Translations under genes and position numbers: made by a program
Assembly: GCA_947462335.1 (NCBI GenBank)
Contig: OX381709.1
Coordinates: 41,634,933-41,698,932 of the forward strand
Length of the DNA stretch: 64,000 nucleotides
DNA from: Harmothoe impar
Taxonomy: Eukaryota > Annelida > Polychaeta > Phyllodocida > Polynoidae
Reading direction: 5' to 3'
Shown here: positions 48,470 through 60,479 of the stretch, piece after piece
Layout: each line of letters starts with the position of its first letter
Numbering within the stretch: the first letter of the stretch is position 1
Notes under the pieces: generated by a model
Seen by the model: the letters and a program-made list of their open reading frames with translations, nothing else
Database searches by the model: none
Told to the model about the DNA's origin: nothing

Positions 48470-51330
48470 TCCGCACGTCCACCTGTACCAGTTCCTCACC
48501 CGTACCCAACTGCTTGCCCACACCCACCTGCTCCCCTCACCTCCTTGCCTGCACCTAACTGCTTGCCCACACCCACCTGCTCCCCCCACCTCCTTGCCTG
48601 CACCTAACTGCTTGCCCACACCCACCTCCTTGCCTGCACCTAACTGCTTGCCCACACCCACCTGCTCCCCTCACCTCCTCGCCCGCACCAAACTGCTTGC
48701 CCACACCCACCTGCTCCCCCCACTCCCACCTCCTCGCCCGCACCCAACTGCTTGCCCGCACCAACAACCTTGCATGCCTACACCCACCTGCTCCCCCACG
48801 CCCACATTCTTGCCCGCACCCAACTGCTTGCCCACACCCACCACCTTGCATGCCCACACCCACCTGCTCCCCCACTCCCACCTCCTCGCCCGCACCCAAC
48901 TGCTTGCCCACACCCACCACCTTGCATGCCCACACCCACCTGCTCCCCCACTCCCACCTCCTGGCCCACACCCAACTACTTGCCCACACCAACAACCTTG
49001 CATGCCCACACCCACCTGCTCCCCCACTCCCATCTTCTTGCTCGCACCCAACTGCTTGCCCACACCCACCACCTTGCATGCCCACACCCACCTGCTCCCC
49101 CACACCCACCTTCTTGCCCGCACCCAGCTGCTTGCCCACACCCACCACCTTGCATGCTCACACCCACCTCCTCACCCACTCCCACCTCCTCCCCCACTCC
49201 CACCTGCTCCCCCACTCCCACCTCCTCGCCCACACCCACCTGCTCCCCTACTCCCACCTCCTTGCCCGCACCCAACTGCTTGCCCACACCAACAACCTTG
49301 CATGCCCACACCCACCTGCTCCCCCACTCCCATCTTCTTGCCCGCACCCAACTGCTTGCCCACACCAACAACCTTGCATGCCCACACCCACCTGCTCCCC
49401 TACTCCCACCTCCTTGCCCGCACCCAACTGCTTGCCCACACCCACCACCTTGCATGCCCACACCCACCTCCTCACCCACTCCCACCTCCTCCCCCACTCC
49501 CACCTCCTCGCCCACACCCACCTGCTCCCCCACTCCCACCTCCTTGCCCACACCCACCTGCTCCCCTACTCCCACCTCCTTGCCCGCACCCAACTGCTTG
49601 CCCACACCAACCACCTTGCATGCCCACACTCACCTGCTCCCCCACTCCCACCTCCTCGCCCGCACCCAACTGCTTGCCCACACCCACCACCTTGCATGCC
49701 CACACCCACCTGCTCCCCCACTCCCACCTCCTGGCCCACACCCAACTACTTGCCCACACCAACAACCTTGCATGCCCACACCCACCTGCTCCCCCACTCC
49801 CATCTTCTTGCTCGCACCCAACTGCTTGCCCACACCCACCACCTTGCATGCCCACACCCACCTGCTCCCCCACACCCACCTTCTTGCCCGCACCCAGCTG
49901 CTTGCCCACACCCACCACCTTGCATGCTCACACCCACCTCCTCACCCACTCCCACCTCCTCCCCCACTCCCACCTGCTCCCCCACTCCCACCTCCTCGCC
50001 CACACCCACCTGCTCCCCTACTCCCACCTCCTTGCCCGCACCCAACTGCTTGCCCACACCAACAACCTTGCATGCCCACACCCACCTGCTCCCCCACTCC
50101 CATCTTCTTGCCCGCACCCAACTGCTTGCCCACACCAACAACCTTGCATGCCCACACCCACCTGCTCCCCTACTCCCACCTCCTTGCCCGCACCCAACTG
50201 CTTGCCCACACCCACCACCTTGCATGCCCACACCCACCTCCTCACCCACTCCCACCTCCTCCCCCACTCCCACCTCCTCGCCCACACCCACCTGCTCCCC
50301 CACTCCCACCTCCTTGCCCACACCCACCTGCTCCCCTACTCCCACCTCCTTGCCCGCACCCAACTGCTTGCCCACACCAACCACCTTGCATGCCCACACT
50401 CACCTGCTCCCCCACTCCCACCTCCTCGCCCGCACCCAACTGCTTGCCCACACCCACCACCTTGCATGCCCACACCCACCTGCTCCCCCACTCCCACCTC
50501 CTGGCCCACACCCAACTACTTGCCCACACCAACAACCTTGCATGCCCACACCCACCTGCTCCCCCACTCCCATCTTCTTGCTCGCACCCAACTGCTTGCC
50601 CACACCCACCACCTTGCATGCCCACACCCACCTGCTCCCCCACACCCACCTTCTTGCCCGCACCCAGCTGCTTGCCCACACCCACCACCTTGCATGCTCA
50701 CACCCACCTGCTCCCCCACTCCCACCTCCTCACCCACTCCCACCTCCTCCCCCACTCCCACCTGCTCCCCCACTCCCACCTCCTCGCCCACACCCACCTG
50801 CTCCCCTACTCCCACCTCCTTGCCCGCACCCAACTGCTTGCCCACACCAACAACCTTGCATGCCCACACCCACCTGCTCCCCCACTCCCATCTTCTTGCC
50901 CGCACCCAACTGCTTGCCCACACCAACAACCTTGCATGCCCACACCCACCTGCTCCCCTACTCCCACCTCCTTGCCCGCACCCAACTGCTTGCCCACACC
51001 CACCACCTTGCATGCCCACACCCACCTCCTCACCCACTCCCACCTCCTCCCCCACTCCCACCTCCTCGCCCACACCCACCTGCTCCCCCACTCCCACCTC
51101 CTTGCCCACACCCACCTGCTCCCCTACTCCCACCTCCTTGCCCGCACCCAACTGCTTGCCCACACCAACCACCTTGCATGCCCACACTCACCTGCTCCCC
51201 CACTCCCACCTCCTTGCCCGCACCCAACTGCTTGCCCACACCAACAGCCTTGCATGCCTACACCCACCTGCTCCTCTACCCCCCCCCCCCCCCCCAATTC
51301 CACCTACTAGCCCACACCCACCTTCATACC
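48470..51330. repeat. 2.85-kb minisatellite with ~770-bp higher-order repeat
   Basis: Built from short words CCCACACCCACCTGCTCCCC, CACTCCCACCTCCTTGCCCG and CACCCAACTGCTTGCCCACA, plus ACCTTGCATG. The landmark TGCATGCTCACACCC occurs at 49151, 49921 and 50691 (exactly 770 apart), and blocks between are near identical; the last unit carries an extra 18 bases. All three plus-strand frames stay open for 850-926 codons because the unit lacks stop codons. Since 770 is not divisible by 3, successive units read in different frames, so it is not taken as coding. The minus strand is rich in GGG runs. Confidence 0.95.
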
Positions 51331-51545
51331 CACACCCACACTGCTTGCCTAAATGTGATTACAGACTATTGTGACACATCATTTGCGGGTAGTTTTGAAC
51401 AAAGAATACGTTTCCGCTCTCAGCTTTGGCAAATAATACATTGATCCTGAAATTATTTACACCTTCAATCGTACAATCAATCACTTAATCACCCTGAACC
51501 TGAGTCAACTGTGATGTAAATCGCAGGTTCAATATTGCATACCGC
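51331..51545 (+). repeat. Tail of the minisatellite-bearing element with terminal hairpin
   Basis: Linker with CAATCACTTAATCACCCTGA, then CCTGAGTCAA, then the hairpin CTGTGAT-GTAA-ATCGCAG (51509-51526) and GTTCAATATT. Collinear with the minus strand of 15815-15960. Confidence 0.75.
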
Positions 51546-51585
51546 TTTTCCGTCTATATGACAAAATACAGTTTACGCTACACAG

Positions 51586-51886
51586 TATATGGCTGTGTCT
51601 CACGAACTTGGGCCAATTTGTTTGTCTATGACCGGGTGCCGCCTATGACCGGGTGCCGTCTATGACCGGCTATCTAAAAAAATTGTTTGGAGGGATAAAC
51701 TTAAAAAAAAAATTATTTATAAAAATTGTAAAAAAAAATATTTTTAAATATTTTTTATTCCTCCAAACAACTTTTTTAGATAGCCGTTCATAGATGGCAC
51801 CCGGTCATAGACGGCCCCCGGTCATAGACGGCACCCGGTCATAGACAAATACATTGGCCCAAGTTCGTGAGACACAGCCATATATA
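51586..51886. mobile_element. ~300-bp fold-back element
   Basis: The left arm TATATGGCTGTGTCTCACGA, continuing with repeated CTATGACCGGGTGCCG, is mirrored by the right arm ending TCGTGAGACACAGCCATATA. The two arms of over 100 bp meet in an A/T-rich centre near 51735. Confidence 0.85.
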
Positions 51887-52211
51887 TACGGATGTCCACC
51901 AGGGAGATAAATATGAAACTTCATGGATATATGGCAAAGAAAAGAAGAAATATCGTGTACAGTGCACGCCACTGCATGGGTAACCCCGATTCTCGAGAAT
52001 AGGGGTAATAAATGAAACTCCCCATTCCTCGTTGTCTCCACCCCCTCCCCTTCCATCTCCATGATAACGGATATGGACATGTTTAGAATGTAGCATTCAT
52101 TTTTATGTGTATAAATTTATTCAAAAGGAAATAGGCATTTACAATGAACGTACCCCCCCCCCTCTAGGAGTTACACATGGGCAAGAGTGACTAAATTATG
52201 TAGGGGATACC

Positions 52212-52770
52212 TTAAAGGGACTCGCTACTTGTTGCAGGATTACTGATGTTCTATTGACTTTTGCATATAATTCAGGATTATGTTAGTTTGATTTATCATC
52301 TAATAGAAAATCAACAGAAATTGCCATGTCACCGTACTAACTTTCATGATACGGCCATTTGAGCAAAGGAGTACCTTAACTATAGAAATGAATAGGAAAA
52401 CGGCATTTTCACATTATCTGTCATGGATAATCCCCTTCTTCTATTGATATTGCAACCAAAACTTGGCATTGTATAATGGACATCTATACAAACATTTTAG
52501 GGCAAATAAAACAGGGGGTCACGGATAAAATGAGAAAGGCACAAATTTGGGAAAAATATTTCTTTTGCCTTAACTATAGGATCCTATGGGTGTCCTAGGA
52601 GTGAATATATGTGAAGAATTGAGGTGCTCTATCAAAGTAGCAAATACAAATAGTTGATTTAGGGAAAGTGGTCTATGTAGGAATATGAATACAGCTTAAA
52701 GAATACTTTTCATGAGCTTCGATTTTTGCCGCCAGGTGGCTTCTGTGTAGGAACCAGCGATTCCCTTTAA
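52212..52770. mobile_element. 559-bp TTAA-bounded MITE (piggyBac-like target)
   Basis: Left TTAAAGGGACTCGCT and right AGCGATTCCCTTTAA are inverted repeats with one mismatch, both starting with TTAA. No coding frame. A similar TTAAAGGGACCAT start occurs alone at 58989. Confidence 0.6.
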
Positions 52771-53783
52771 AATGTTACCGATCAACCGTCATATGGTTGA
52801 CTGATAAAGTGGTGCCAGAGACTCCAGTACCCCACCTGGTGAGTGGTGACAGAACTGTTAGTTAGTCCAGATACTGACCCCAGCAGCACAGTCAGCAGAA
52901 GCAGTGAGCTGTGGGCTGAAACATTCTTTTTAGGGTTTTCACATGTTATTTGATATTAAATAAATGGGCCGTGTTTTGACAACTGGCTCAAGTGCATTCC
53001 TTTCCGGGATTCCTTTGTTCCAGTTGTCCCTCGCAGAATCAATCTGGTCCTATTTAGCAATGCAATTTTGAAGCATTGTATGCACATTCTGATCGAATAC
53101 ATGTATACATTGTACTATCTCTTTTAAATAATGAAACATTAGGGGAACCAGTCCACCTTTTCCTTTTCACAACTCCTGATGAATGCAAAAACGATCTCAG
53201 AATCACCATACTACAAGGAACCTGTCTTGCCTTATCAGGACTGGATGAGAACCTGGATGAGAACTGTTGGTTAATATACTTTTCTACACACTTTAATTTT
53301 GGTCACGGTATTATGATTGACATAAGAGCCATGGTCAGCTAAGAAGGTGTATTATTCTGTACTAACGTTTAGCGTTGGCCGTACATAATAACATACAGCA
53401 CAGGGGCAGATTGCATACAATAGGCGCCCCAGCACCCAGTAGTTTAAATTAAGCTTTACTACCGGCACTAAACAATACCGGCCCTCATTTGAGACCAACT
53501 CTTTAGTGCATTATCACGTTTTAATTTTCAAAACCGGGGCGTATCTAAAGACCCAGCGCTTTAGGTCCAAGTGGGATGTACCACTAATGCTAGCAGCAGT
53601 GTATTGTTATCGGAGATAGATCAATATGCAGCCCTGTGCTTGGCAAGTGTAGTTACAGAGTGACAAGTCATGCTGTGCACCTGAGCTGAGCGGCTCATCT
53701 TTGGAGCCACTCCGGGTGAACATGTTAGGTCTGTATGGGCGACCACTCAGAGTTACTCAAGGTCACATTCCTGTATCATACTG
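52771..53783. other. Spacer, no gene seen
   Basis: An 88-codon frame at 53076-53342 has no recognisable features. Nothing else stands out. Confidence 0.35.
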
Positions 53784-53980
53784 CAGGGGTAGACACTAAC
53801 GCTGGCCCGGGAGCCAATGGCCCGTAGTTTTGGGTCCGGGCCCGTAGTTTTCTGCAAAATAGCTTTCCTACGGGCCCGGGTGGCCCACAGGTGTATTTGG
53901 AAACCATTTAAAGAAAGTTTTCCAGACAAATATAGTCATGCAATATATCGTTGGAAAGAGGGAAATGTGCCCAAATGTAT

Positions 53981-54949
53981 TGTAACAGGTCAGCGAAAAC
54001 GTCGAGCCCCACGGGGAGTCGAACCCCGGTCCCTCCGCTCCGGAGTTGAGAATGCTACCGCTGCACCACAGGGCCAGCTGCTTCTCACTGCTCTGCTACG
54101 GTACTTGAGCCACCACAGGCTGGCAATGCGCTCTCCACGCACGCTCGGGCTTCCCCGAGCGATACGTGCCCGCTACATTACTCCCCTTCAGACTTTTGCT
54201 AGGTCCGCGGACAGACATGTTACTCAGCAATCTGTGATCAAAGCTAATCCCTTACTTAGAATTAGCCGGCGAAGCCAGTCACCTGCCCTGAACATGTGTC
54301 TTTGGACGCACACATAGCACAAGCTGAAACCGCTCAGACTTCTGCCAGGTCAATGGAGGTCACCTGGACCTCCTAGCAGAAGCTGAACATGCTCAAGTAC
54401 CCAACCCAGGTTCGGTGGATCCTGGTCAAACGTGCACCAGTGTAACAGGTCAGTGAAAACGTCGAGCCCCACGGGGAATCGAACCCCGGTCCCTCCGCTC
54501 CGGAGTTGAGAATGCTACCGCTGCACCACAGGGCCAGCTGCTTCTCACTGCTCTGCTACGGTACTTGAGCTACCACAGGCGGGCAATGCGCTCTCCACGC
54601 ACGCTCGGGCTTCCCCGAGCGATACGTGCCCGCTACATTACTCCCCTTCAGACTTTTGCTAGGTCGGCAACGGCCACGAAGGCCACCTAGCAGAAGCTGA
54701 ACAAGCTCAAGCACCACAACCAAGGTTTTGAATCCTGGTCACCGTGCACCAGTGTAACAGGTCAGCGAAAACGTCGAGCCCCACGGGGAGTCGAACCCCG
54801 GTCCCTCCGCTCCGGAGTTGAGAATGCTACCGCTGCACCACAGGGCCAGCTGCTTCTCACTGCTCTGCTACGGTACTTGAGCCACCACAGGCTGGCAATG
54901 CGCTCTCCACGCACGCTCGGGCTTCCCCGAGCGATACGTGCCCGCTACA
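53981..54949. mobile_element. Composite of three 197-bp tRNA-like modules
   Basis: Modules 53981-54177, 54441-54637 and 54753-54949 are each exactly 197 bp and nearly identical, starting TGTAACAGGTCAG and ending GTGCCCGCTACA. GTAT stands before the first and after the last. Spacers of 263 and 115 bp share their starts (TTACTCCCCTTCAGACTTTT) and ends (GTGCACCAG). Confidence 0.8.
54005..54075 (-). other. tRNA-like sequence with pol III A and B boxes (module 1)
   Basis: On the minus strand: A box TGGTGCAGCGG, B box GGTTCGACTCC, a 5-bp T stem and pairable acceptor ends (GGCCCTG with TGGGGCT, using wobbles). The anticodon arm does not fold, so it is a tRNA-derived SINE-type head rather than a working tRNA. 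Copies of the same sequence lie in the modules at 54441 and 54753. Confidence 0.65.
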
Positions 54950-55691
54950 GTATCATGTTGATTACACTTTTTCATAGATCAATCAGGAATACACATGTTT
55001 TTTCTTGTAAAGAAAACATAATTTTGACCATTGGCTCACAGATCTTGGTCCGGGCCCATAGTTTTTTAGTGCTACGGGCCCGGGTGGCCCACAGCTGAAA
55101 AAGTTAGTGTCTGCCCCTGATACTGTATATGGGGTATAGATGGTGGGGGGAGGGGTGGGTAGTCCCGATGTCGCATGTCGATTTTAAGAATTGGCCGTGT
55201 CGCTTGTCAATGGCGCTTAATAATGTTTATGTCCCGTGCCAATTTTAAGAAATTCCCTTTTCCATGTCACTAACCTTTTAAGCCTCCTGTCATATGTCAC
55301 TAGGACCCAAGGCGTATGTCGATTTAAAGAAAAGGTCATGTCACCATGTCGAATTTAGGAATCCACCACCATAAATTATATGTAAGTACTGCATAGTTAC
55401 AGTCTCAATGAACTGTCACACGTCACAGATGATTCTTAGTTGATTAGAAGAGGAGATAAATGATTTAGAAATATTCAGTAGCAATGCAACAATGGCTACA
55501 GTCTATATCTGCTGTGTCCCCAAATTTAAAATTGCTTTTCATGGCCCAGGGAATGTGTGTGCAAAATTTGAGATTTTTCCTGCAGTGAATCAGGTGCTTT
55601 TATTGATTGAAATTATGCAGATGTGCTCAGTTTTGCAGAAATTATGCAAAAAAAATACAGCAGTCCAACATTATAGCACTCCAATGCACTA

Positions 55692-56898
55692 TAGGGTAGG
55701 TTCACCCTAAGTCAAACTCATACCTTGAGTCAACCACTTTTGACATGAAATTACAAGTTTAGTATGCATCTGGTGACAATAAAGTCCCACTGATTTAAGA
55801 ATTGAAGTGTTTTTTAAATATATGCTGCACATTGCATCTGCATCATCACTCTTTTTCATATTGTAAAATCAGTCAGAAGTACCCCTGTTTGACCTGTTTT
55901 GACAACCAGAGAATGAAAATCTCTCCACTGTTCATACTCTTTGGTAGTTGATTTGAAGTATTTGTCCCTTTCATACACAGTGTCGATCAGTTTTGTGAGC
56001 TGGATATGCATCTAAATTACACAAATCATGACTTTATTGACCAAATTATTTTCCTAAATTATTTTTGGGACTGATTTCGTAAGGTATACCCATTTCACCT
56101 TAAGTCAGCCATGAATTCACCCTAAGTCAGCCACCTCATACCCTAAGTCAACCATGGGGTTTTCTTCTCTGGAATCCCCCCTGGAATTCTCTCACCCTGC
56201 ATTTCTGTCTAAGACCTCTCCCCCTGCCCTTGTGAATCCCTCCTCCTCCTGGAATACCCTCTTCTACTACAGGGTTAAGGATAGTAGGCCTACTTGTGTA
56301 GTGCATAGAGGGCAAGGGTGAAACACGAAAAGAGAGGGGGAAAGGGGGTGAGGGGGCAGAACCCCCGATATAATCAATAGAACTCCATACTGCATGTCTA
56401 TAATGTTATATTTAATCCTCATTGCTCATACAAGTAATATTTACTTGTATTGATAGCTCATAATGCAGTTGTATTCACCTGAGGTACAGTACTGAATTTG
56501 TCTTGATTATTTCATATTCAATAAATCATTTTCTTCTCTATTGTTAGTTGTAACATATTCATATATGATGCATGCATTCATTCATTGATGAAAATCAGAA
56601 GATTACTGGTTTATGCCACATATTTCTGGTGGTCGTAATATGGCTGACTCAAGGTGCATTTTGGCTGACTTAGGGTGAAAAGGGGCAATTCTGAATACTC
56701 TGATAACTCATAGAATTAAATACTGTAAACTGATATATGGCATTGTAAAACATCATAAATTTTACTCTCCAGAGCAATACCTAAATTTTGGTTCAATTCT
56801 GAAGGATATGCGCAAAAAACTCTAGGAGCAGTTAGACCTGAAAGGTAGCTCATGAAAAAACATGGATCAGACCGGTTGAAAGTGGTGAACCTACCCTA
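55692..56898. mobile_element. 1207-bp TA-bounded DNA transposon remnant (CCCTAAGTCA family)
   Basis: Perfect 15-bp inverted termini TAGGGTAGGTTCACC and GGTGAACCTACCCTA, including TA at each end. Internal words ACCCTAAGTCAGCC (near 56117) and GGCTGACTTAGGGTG (near 56665) are again inverted. No transposase frame. Design parallels the element at 19144-20436. Confidence 0.8.
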
Positions 56899-57098
56899 TG
56901 GGTATATATCTAAAACTGGACATCGATATCCATGTATCAGAGTCCTTCTAACAGAAAGCTATATTCAGTCAAGTAGAAATCCAAAGGTTGCTATATGAAG
57001 GAGATTGCCATGTTCATGCTTATGCGTATGTCTGTGTGGGTGTACATGAGTCTGTGTCCATGAGTGTCTGCATTCATGCTAGTCATAATATTATGGTG

Positions 57099-57272
57099 TT
57101 TTTAGGGAAATTTCACTTTTTTGCGATTTTGAAGTTTTTTCTCGCCAAATAGGGTGCTTTTAGGCAAATTTCACTTTTTTGCGATTTTGAACTTTTTTCT
57201 CGCCAAATAGGTTTTTTTTTAGGGAATTTCACTTTTTTGCGATGTTGAACTTTTTTTTCGCCAAAAGCTGCG
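57099..57272. repeat. 58-bp tandem repeat, three copies
   Basis: The word CACTTTTTTGCGAT recurs at 57114, 57172 and 57230, each followed by TTTTCTCGCCAAATAGG or close variants. Confidence 0.85.
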
Positions 57273-59639
57273 GAATCTGCCTCCATACGTGATCCCATTG
57301 ATGGACTCTGGATAGACCCATGCATGGTGAAGACCTACATAGTGGACATGAGGTCAAGTTAAAAAGTGCAAGTCACTTGTTTTGCAACTTGCACTGAACT
57401 GAACCTAATAGCCCTTAACTGGATTGTCAACAATCAATTAAACTATGACAAAACTCCCTCTATTTCGGAGACCAAATACACTATCAAATGATTTTTTTTT
57501 TCAAAATAACACCCTGTGTAGAATGGCCCGATACTCAGGAATCCTACTGTGAATAAAAAAAGTCAAATTTGAATTATAAATACCGAAAATTGAGAAATGC
57601 TGACGTGCACGGTTTATGTAGGAAATGTACTAAAAACAGCAAAAAAAGGCAACAAAACCCTAATTTTCTCAAAAACTGTTCAGTAGGATTTTTTCTTACT
57701 CAGGTTCCAGTGTTTTCTACCCTCATATTACACATTGGCATAGAGAATATATTGACACCTAGTCGGGATTTTGCGCTAGGAGCAATCTGTGAGGCAAAAA
57801 AACAGTAATTAGGCTTTAATGAAAATGTATGAAGGGGTATAATTTTGATCCTCAGCCCTATCTGAAGGTTTGATATCATTTCTAAAAGATTTGAACCAAT
57901 TCGACAGTAGTTTTGCTTATGCAACCTGATATTTGGCTACCTAATTAGAATATGCCAATTAGGGTCCTTCATATGCAAAATCTGCAATGTCCCCTGGCAG
58001 ATTTGAATTCTCTGGAAAAACTACTTAAGAATCAATTCTCAAAAGATAGTCTCTCATTTGGGTGAGTAACTTATACAAAATGACCTATCGGCTACATTGT
58101 AAGTTATAGATGGTCCCAAAGAGGAATGATCCAGTCCAGACCCCTTTAATATAAGGGAGTACCTTTGTTATGATTTATTTGATATAAACCCACTAGGCCT
58201 ACTGTAAAACATATTCTTAGATGAGCGCCTTTTTTGGAGCCTCAATCTATATTGAATCTTTGACAAACAATGCCTACCTTTCATATAGCCCATTAAAAGA
58301 GTTTAATGTGTTTAATGGAATAATGTGTTACTTGGCATAAATAGTTCACCTGATATGTGCAATGACATACCTACCATTCACAACCTTCATATCGCACTAC
58401 CCCACCCAGTGGCTCCCTCTGTGAATGATCATTTACACTAGTGTCTTTCAGCCTTTAACTCAGCGGATCCAGATTTCTACCAATCCCACTGCCGCCTGCT
58501 ATCGGGAGCGTCCAAGTTATTCAGCTTTAGTTATGTCCACTACAACATAGGGCCATGGTTGGTAACACGACTATAGGGAATTGGCACGCATTTAACTAAG
58601 TATTATTTGAGGAAGCTCCGGCCAATCTGTCATCGGCTAAAGCTCTTGAGCTGGGTTTGAAGCCATGGTCTGTATGCCCTGTATGCATGTGCTGGATGCA
58701 AGAATTGGTGTAAAAATGTTTACCTTCTCAATGCTTCTATGTTCATGTGAAAGGGCTTTAGTCTAGTAAACCATAAATGCAAAAAGGAGTAACCCTGTGC
58801 CTGTACATGGGTGGGGGTCGCGATGGGGGGAGGGGAGGGGCCGGGGGAGGGGTCCCCATTCCGACCCCCCACAAATAAGCCGAAAGTTATCTCGTCGGAT
58901 CCCCCCATTAAGTTCGGATCCCACCCCCAAAAAAAGAGTAGAACATCGAATCAATGAGAATGTGGAATCATGCAGGGTCATGAGTACTTAAAGGGACCAT
59001 ATTTAGATTTGCCCCCCCCCCCCCCCCCACCCCCAGCCTGGAGTTTTTTCTATAGCGCCCCCCCCCCCCCGACCTCCTGGCCAGGAAAGACATTTGTGAT
59101 CGTTCCCCGTAGAAAATAGTCAAACTACTCGCAGCTCGGGTAGGCAGACCGGAGCGGTGGACAGTGCGGAAAATAGTTAGAAATAAATTGTTGGTCGCCC
59201 ATGATACAGGGGTAATTATTAATTTAAAAAGTTGTGTTCTTACTGTCCAATGAAAATCTCCCCACACACATCTTCACATTCCCATGTGTCTTTATAGTAC
59301 TCGTGATGTACACATATAGTTATATAACTAGACAAGTATTGCCAAGAAGAGGCAATGTTGGCTCAACTTGGTAATTTCACCTAATGGTATTCCAATCAAT
59401 CACGGCCTATGTGATCCCCCTATGTGGGCCGTCCATGTAATGGTGTAGGTGAGTTGTAGCGGGTGAGTGCAGTGAGCCTTGAGGTGAGTGGAGGAGGGCC
59501 CTGGTGACAGAGGCTCACATTAGTCAGTCACACAGTTCACTCTCACCCCACCACCCACCCACCCTCATCACATCATCCTGCCCCCTCCCCCCTACACCAC
59601 CACCACCAGTGGCGCGGTCACAGAGTCGGTGGCGGGGGG
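57273..59639. other. Spacer before the tolloid-like exon
   Basis: No gene seen. Holds poly-C and G-rich blocks (58805-58860, 59010-59070) and a partial GTGCCTGTACATGGG end at 58797 resembling the MITE family of 8883. Confidence 0.4.
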
Positions 59640-60220
59640 CTGGCAGCAGGTAGTAGATAGGGCGACTAGTGGTGGCGGGCGTCCACTCACGCAGTCACAC
59701 TCTGATCGGCGTCATGAGCGCTGTGCTGGTGTCTGTACCCACTGGAGGCCGCGCCGCTACTCACCACTGTACTAACTCAACTAGTGCTAGGAGCCGTCTC
59801 CACGCTACAGCCCCCTGCCCAGCGCCCCTGGGCCCGGCCACCACCAGCCCCCACACTCCCCTCTTACTACTGCATGGGCCGTGCATCTCCGTGCGTGGCT
59901 CTACTACTACTTCTACAACAGGCACGCCGTCCAACTCCAGGAGGAGTTGTACTACTAGCAGGGGTGATCGTGCTGGCTCCCTCCAGGGCCGTGCTCGGGC
60001 AGTAAGTTGGGGTGCAGGAGGAGAGGGAGGTGCAGGAGGAGGTCCTCACGTCGTCAGCTGTAGCCCCCTCAGTACGCTACCGGCCGCGAGTCGGGTTGGT
60101 GGTGGAAGCGCCTACCACCAGCCTTCTCACACCACCAGGAGGAGGGGTGCTACTTGTACTACTCCTACTACCATCTCTGCTACCACTTCTACCCTCTACC
60201 ACTCACACCGGACACACACC
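59640..60220 (+). promoter_or_regulatory. GC-rich 5' region of the tolloid-like gene
   Basis: The base composition shifts to strongly GC- and CpG-rich against AT-rich surroundings. The reading frame of the downstream start is open for 184 codons upstream but encodes low-complexity Ser/Thr/Pro/Arg sequence without a leader, so it is taken as 5' UTR or promoter rather than protein. Confidence 0.45.
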
Positions 60221-60479
60221 ATGTGGCCCATGCTCCTCCTGGGTCTGGTCGGGGCTCTGGCCCTCTCCGGGCCGCGACTTGGTGCTCAGGCGGCCCTGCA
60301 GCCGGCCCCTGGCCGCCAACAAAACGCTACTGGAGGCGGCTCCAGTGTGCAGCAGGCTCCCCTCCCCCGGGCCCCTTATGTGGCCCTCAACACCAGTACT
60401 GGACACCAGAGCCTGGCACCGGGCCGGGCTGCCCACCCCCTCTACACGGCCGCCGACCCCGAGGATCCATGCAAAGCAC
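60221..60479 (+). CDS. First coding exon of a secreted protein, probably tolloid/BMP1-like astacin protease
   Basis: The ATG at 60221 (context CACACACCATGT) opens MWPMLLLGLVGALALSGP, a clear signal peptide with a small-residue cleavage region (GAQA). A Pro/Gln/Asn-rich prodomain-like stretch follows, with two N-glycosylation sequons (NAT, NTS). The exon ends DPEDPCKA at a consensus donor (C|GTAAGT, 60480). In vertebrate BMP1 and tolloid-like proteins the prodomain begins with a Tyr/acid-rich segment and then DPCKAAAFLGDIALDE, so the final DPCKA just before a phase-1 intron suggests a tolloid-type metalloprotease. No second exon (FLGDIAL) was found before 64000, so the catalytic domain is outside the window. 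The signal peptide and donor are directly seen; the family name rests on five residues plus context. Confidence 0.5.

Larger units (their letters stand above)
53784..55119. mobile_element. hAT-like element carrying a nested composite insertion
   Basis: Inverted termini CAGGGGTAGACACTAAC and GTTAGTGTCTGCCCCTG. Inner arms with GGGCCCGTAGTTTT and CTACGGGCCCGGGTGGCCCA (both sides) show the arms are palindromic. ATACTG abuts both ends. The interior is occupied by the insertion at 53981-54949. Confidence 0.7.

Noticed and set aside
48594..51444. Open frames of 852-926 codons on the plus strand and many 60-220-codon frames on the minus strand
   Set aside because: All arise from a stop-free minisatellite; frames rotate between 770-bp units and encode only low-complexity Pro/His/Thr or Gly/Val/Trp words.
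53817..54317. 166-codon plus-strand frame
   Set aside because: Runs antisense through the hAT-like arm and a tRNA-like module; no protein features.
59669..60220. Upstream in-frame extension of the tolloid-like exon
   Set aside because: Low-complexity, GC-driven openness, and a signal peptide at 60221 marks the true start.
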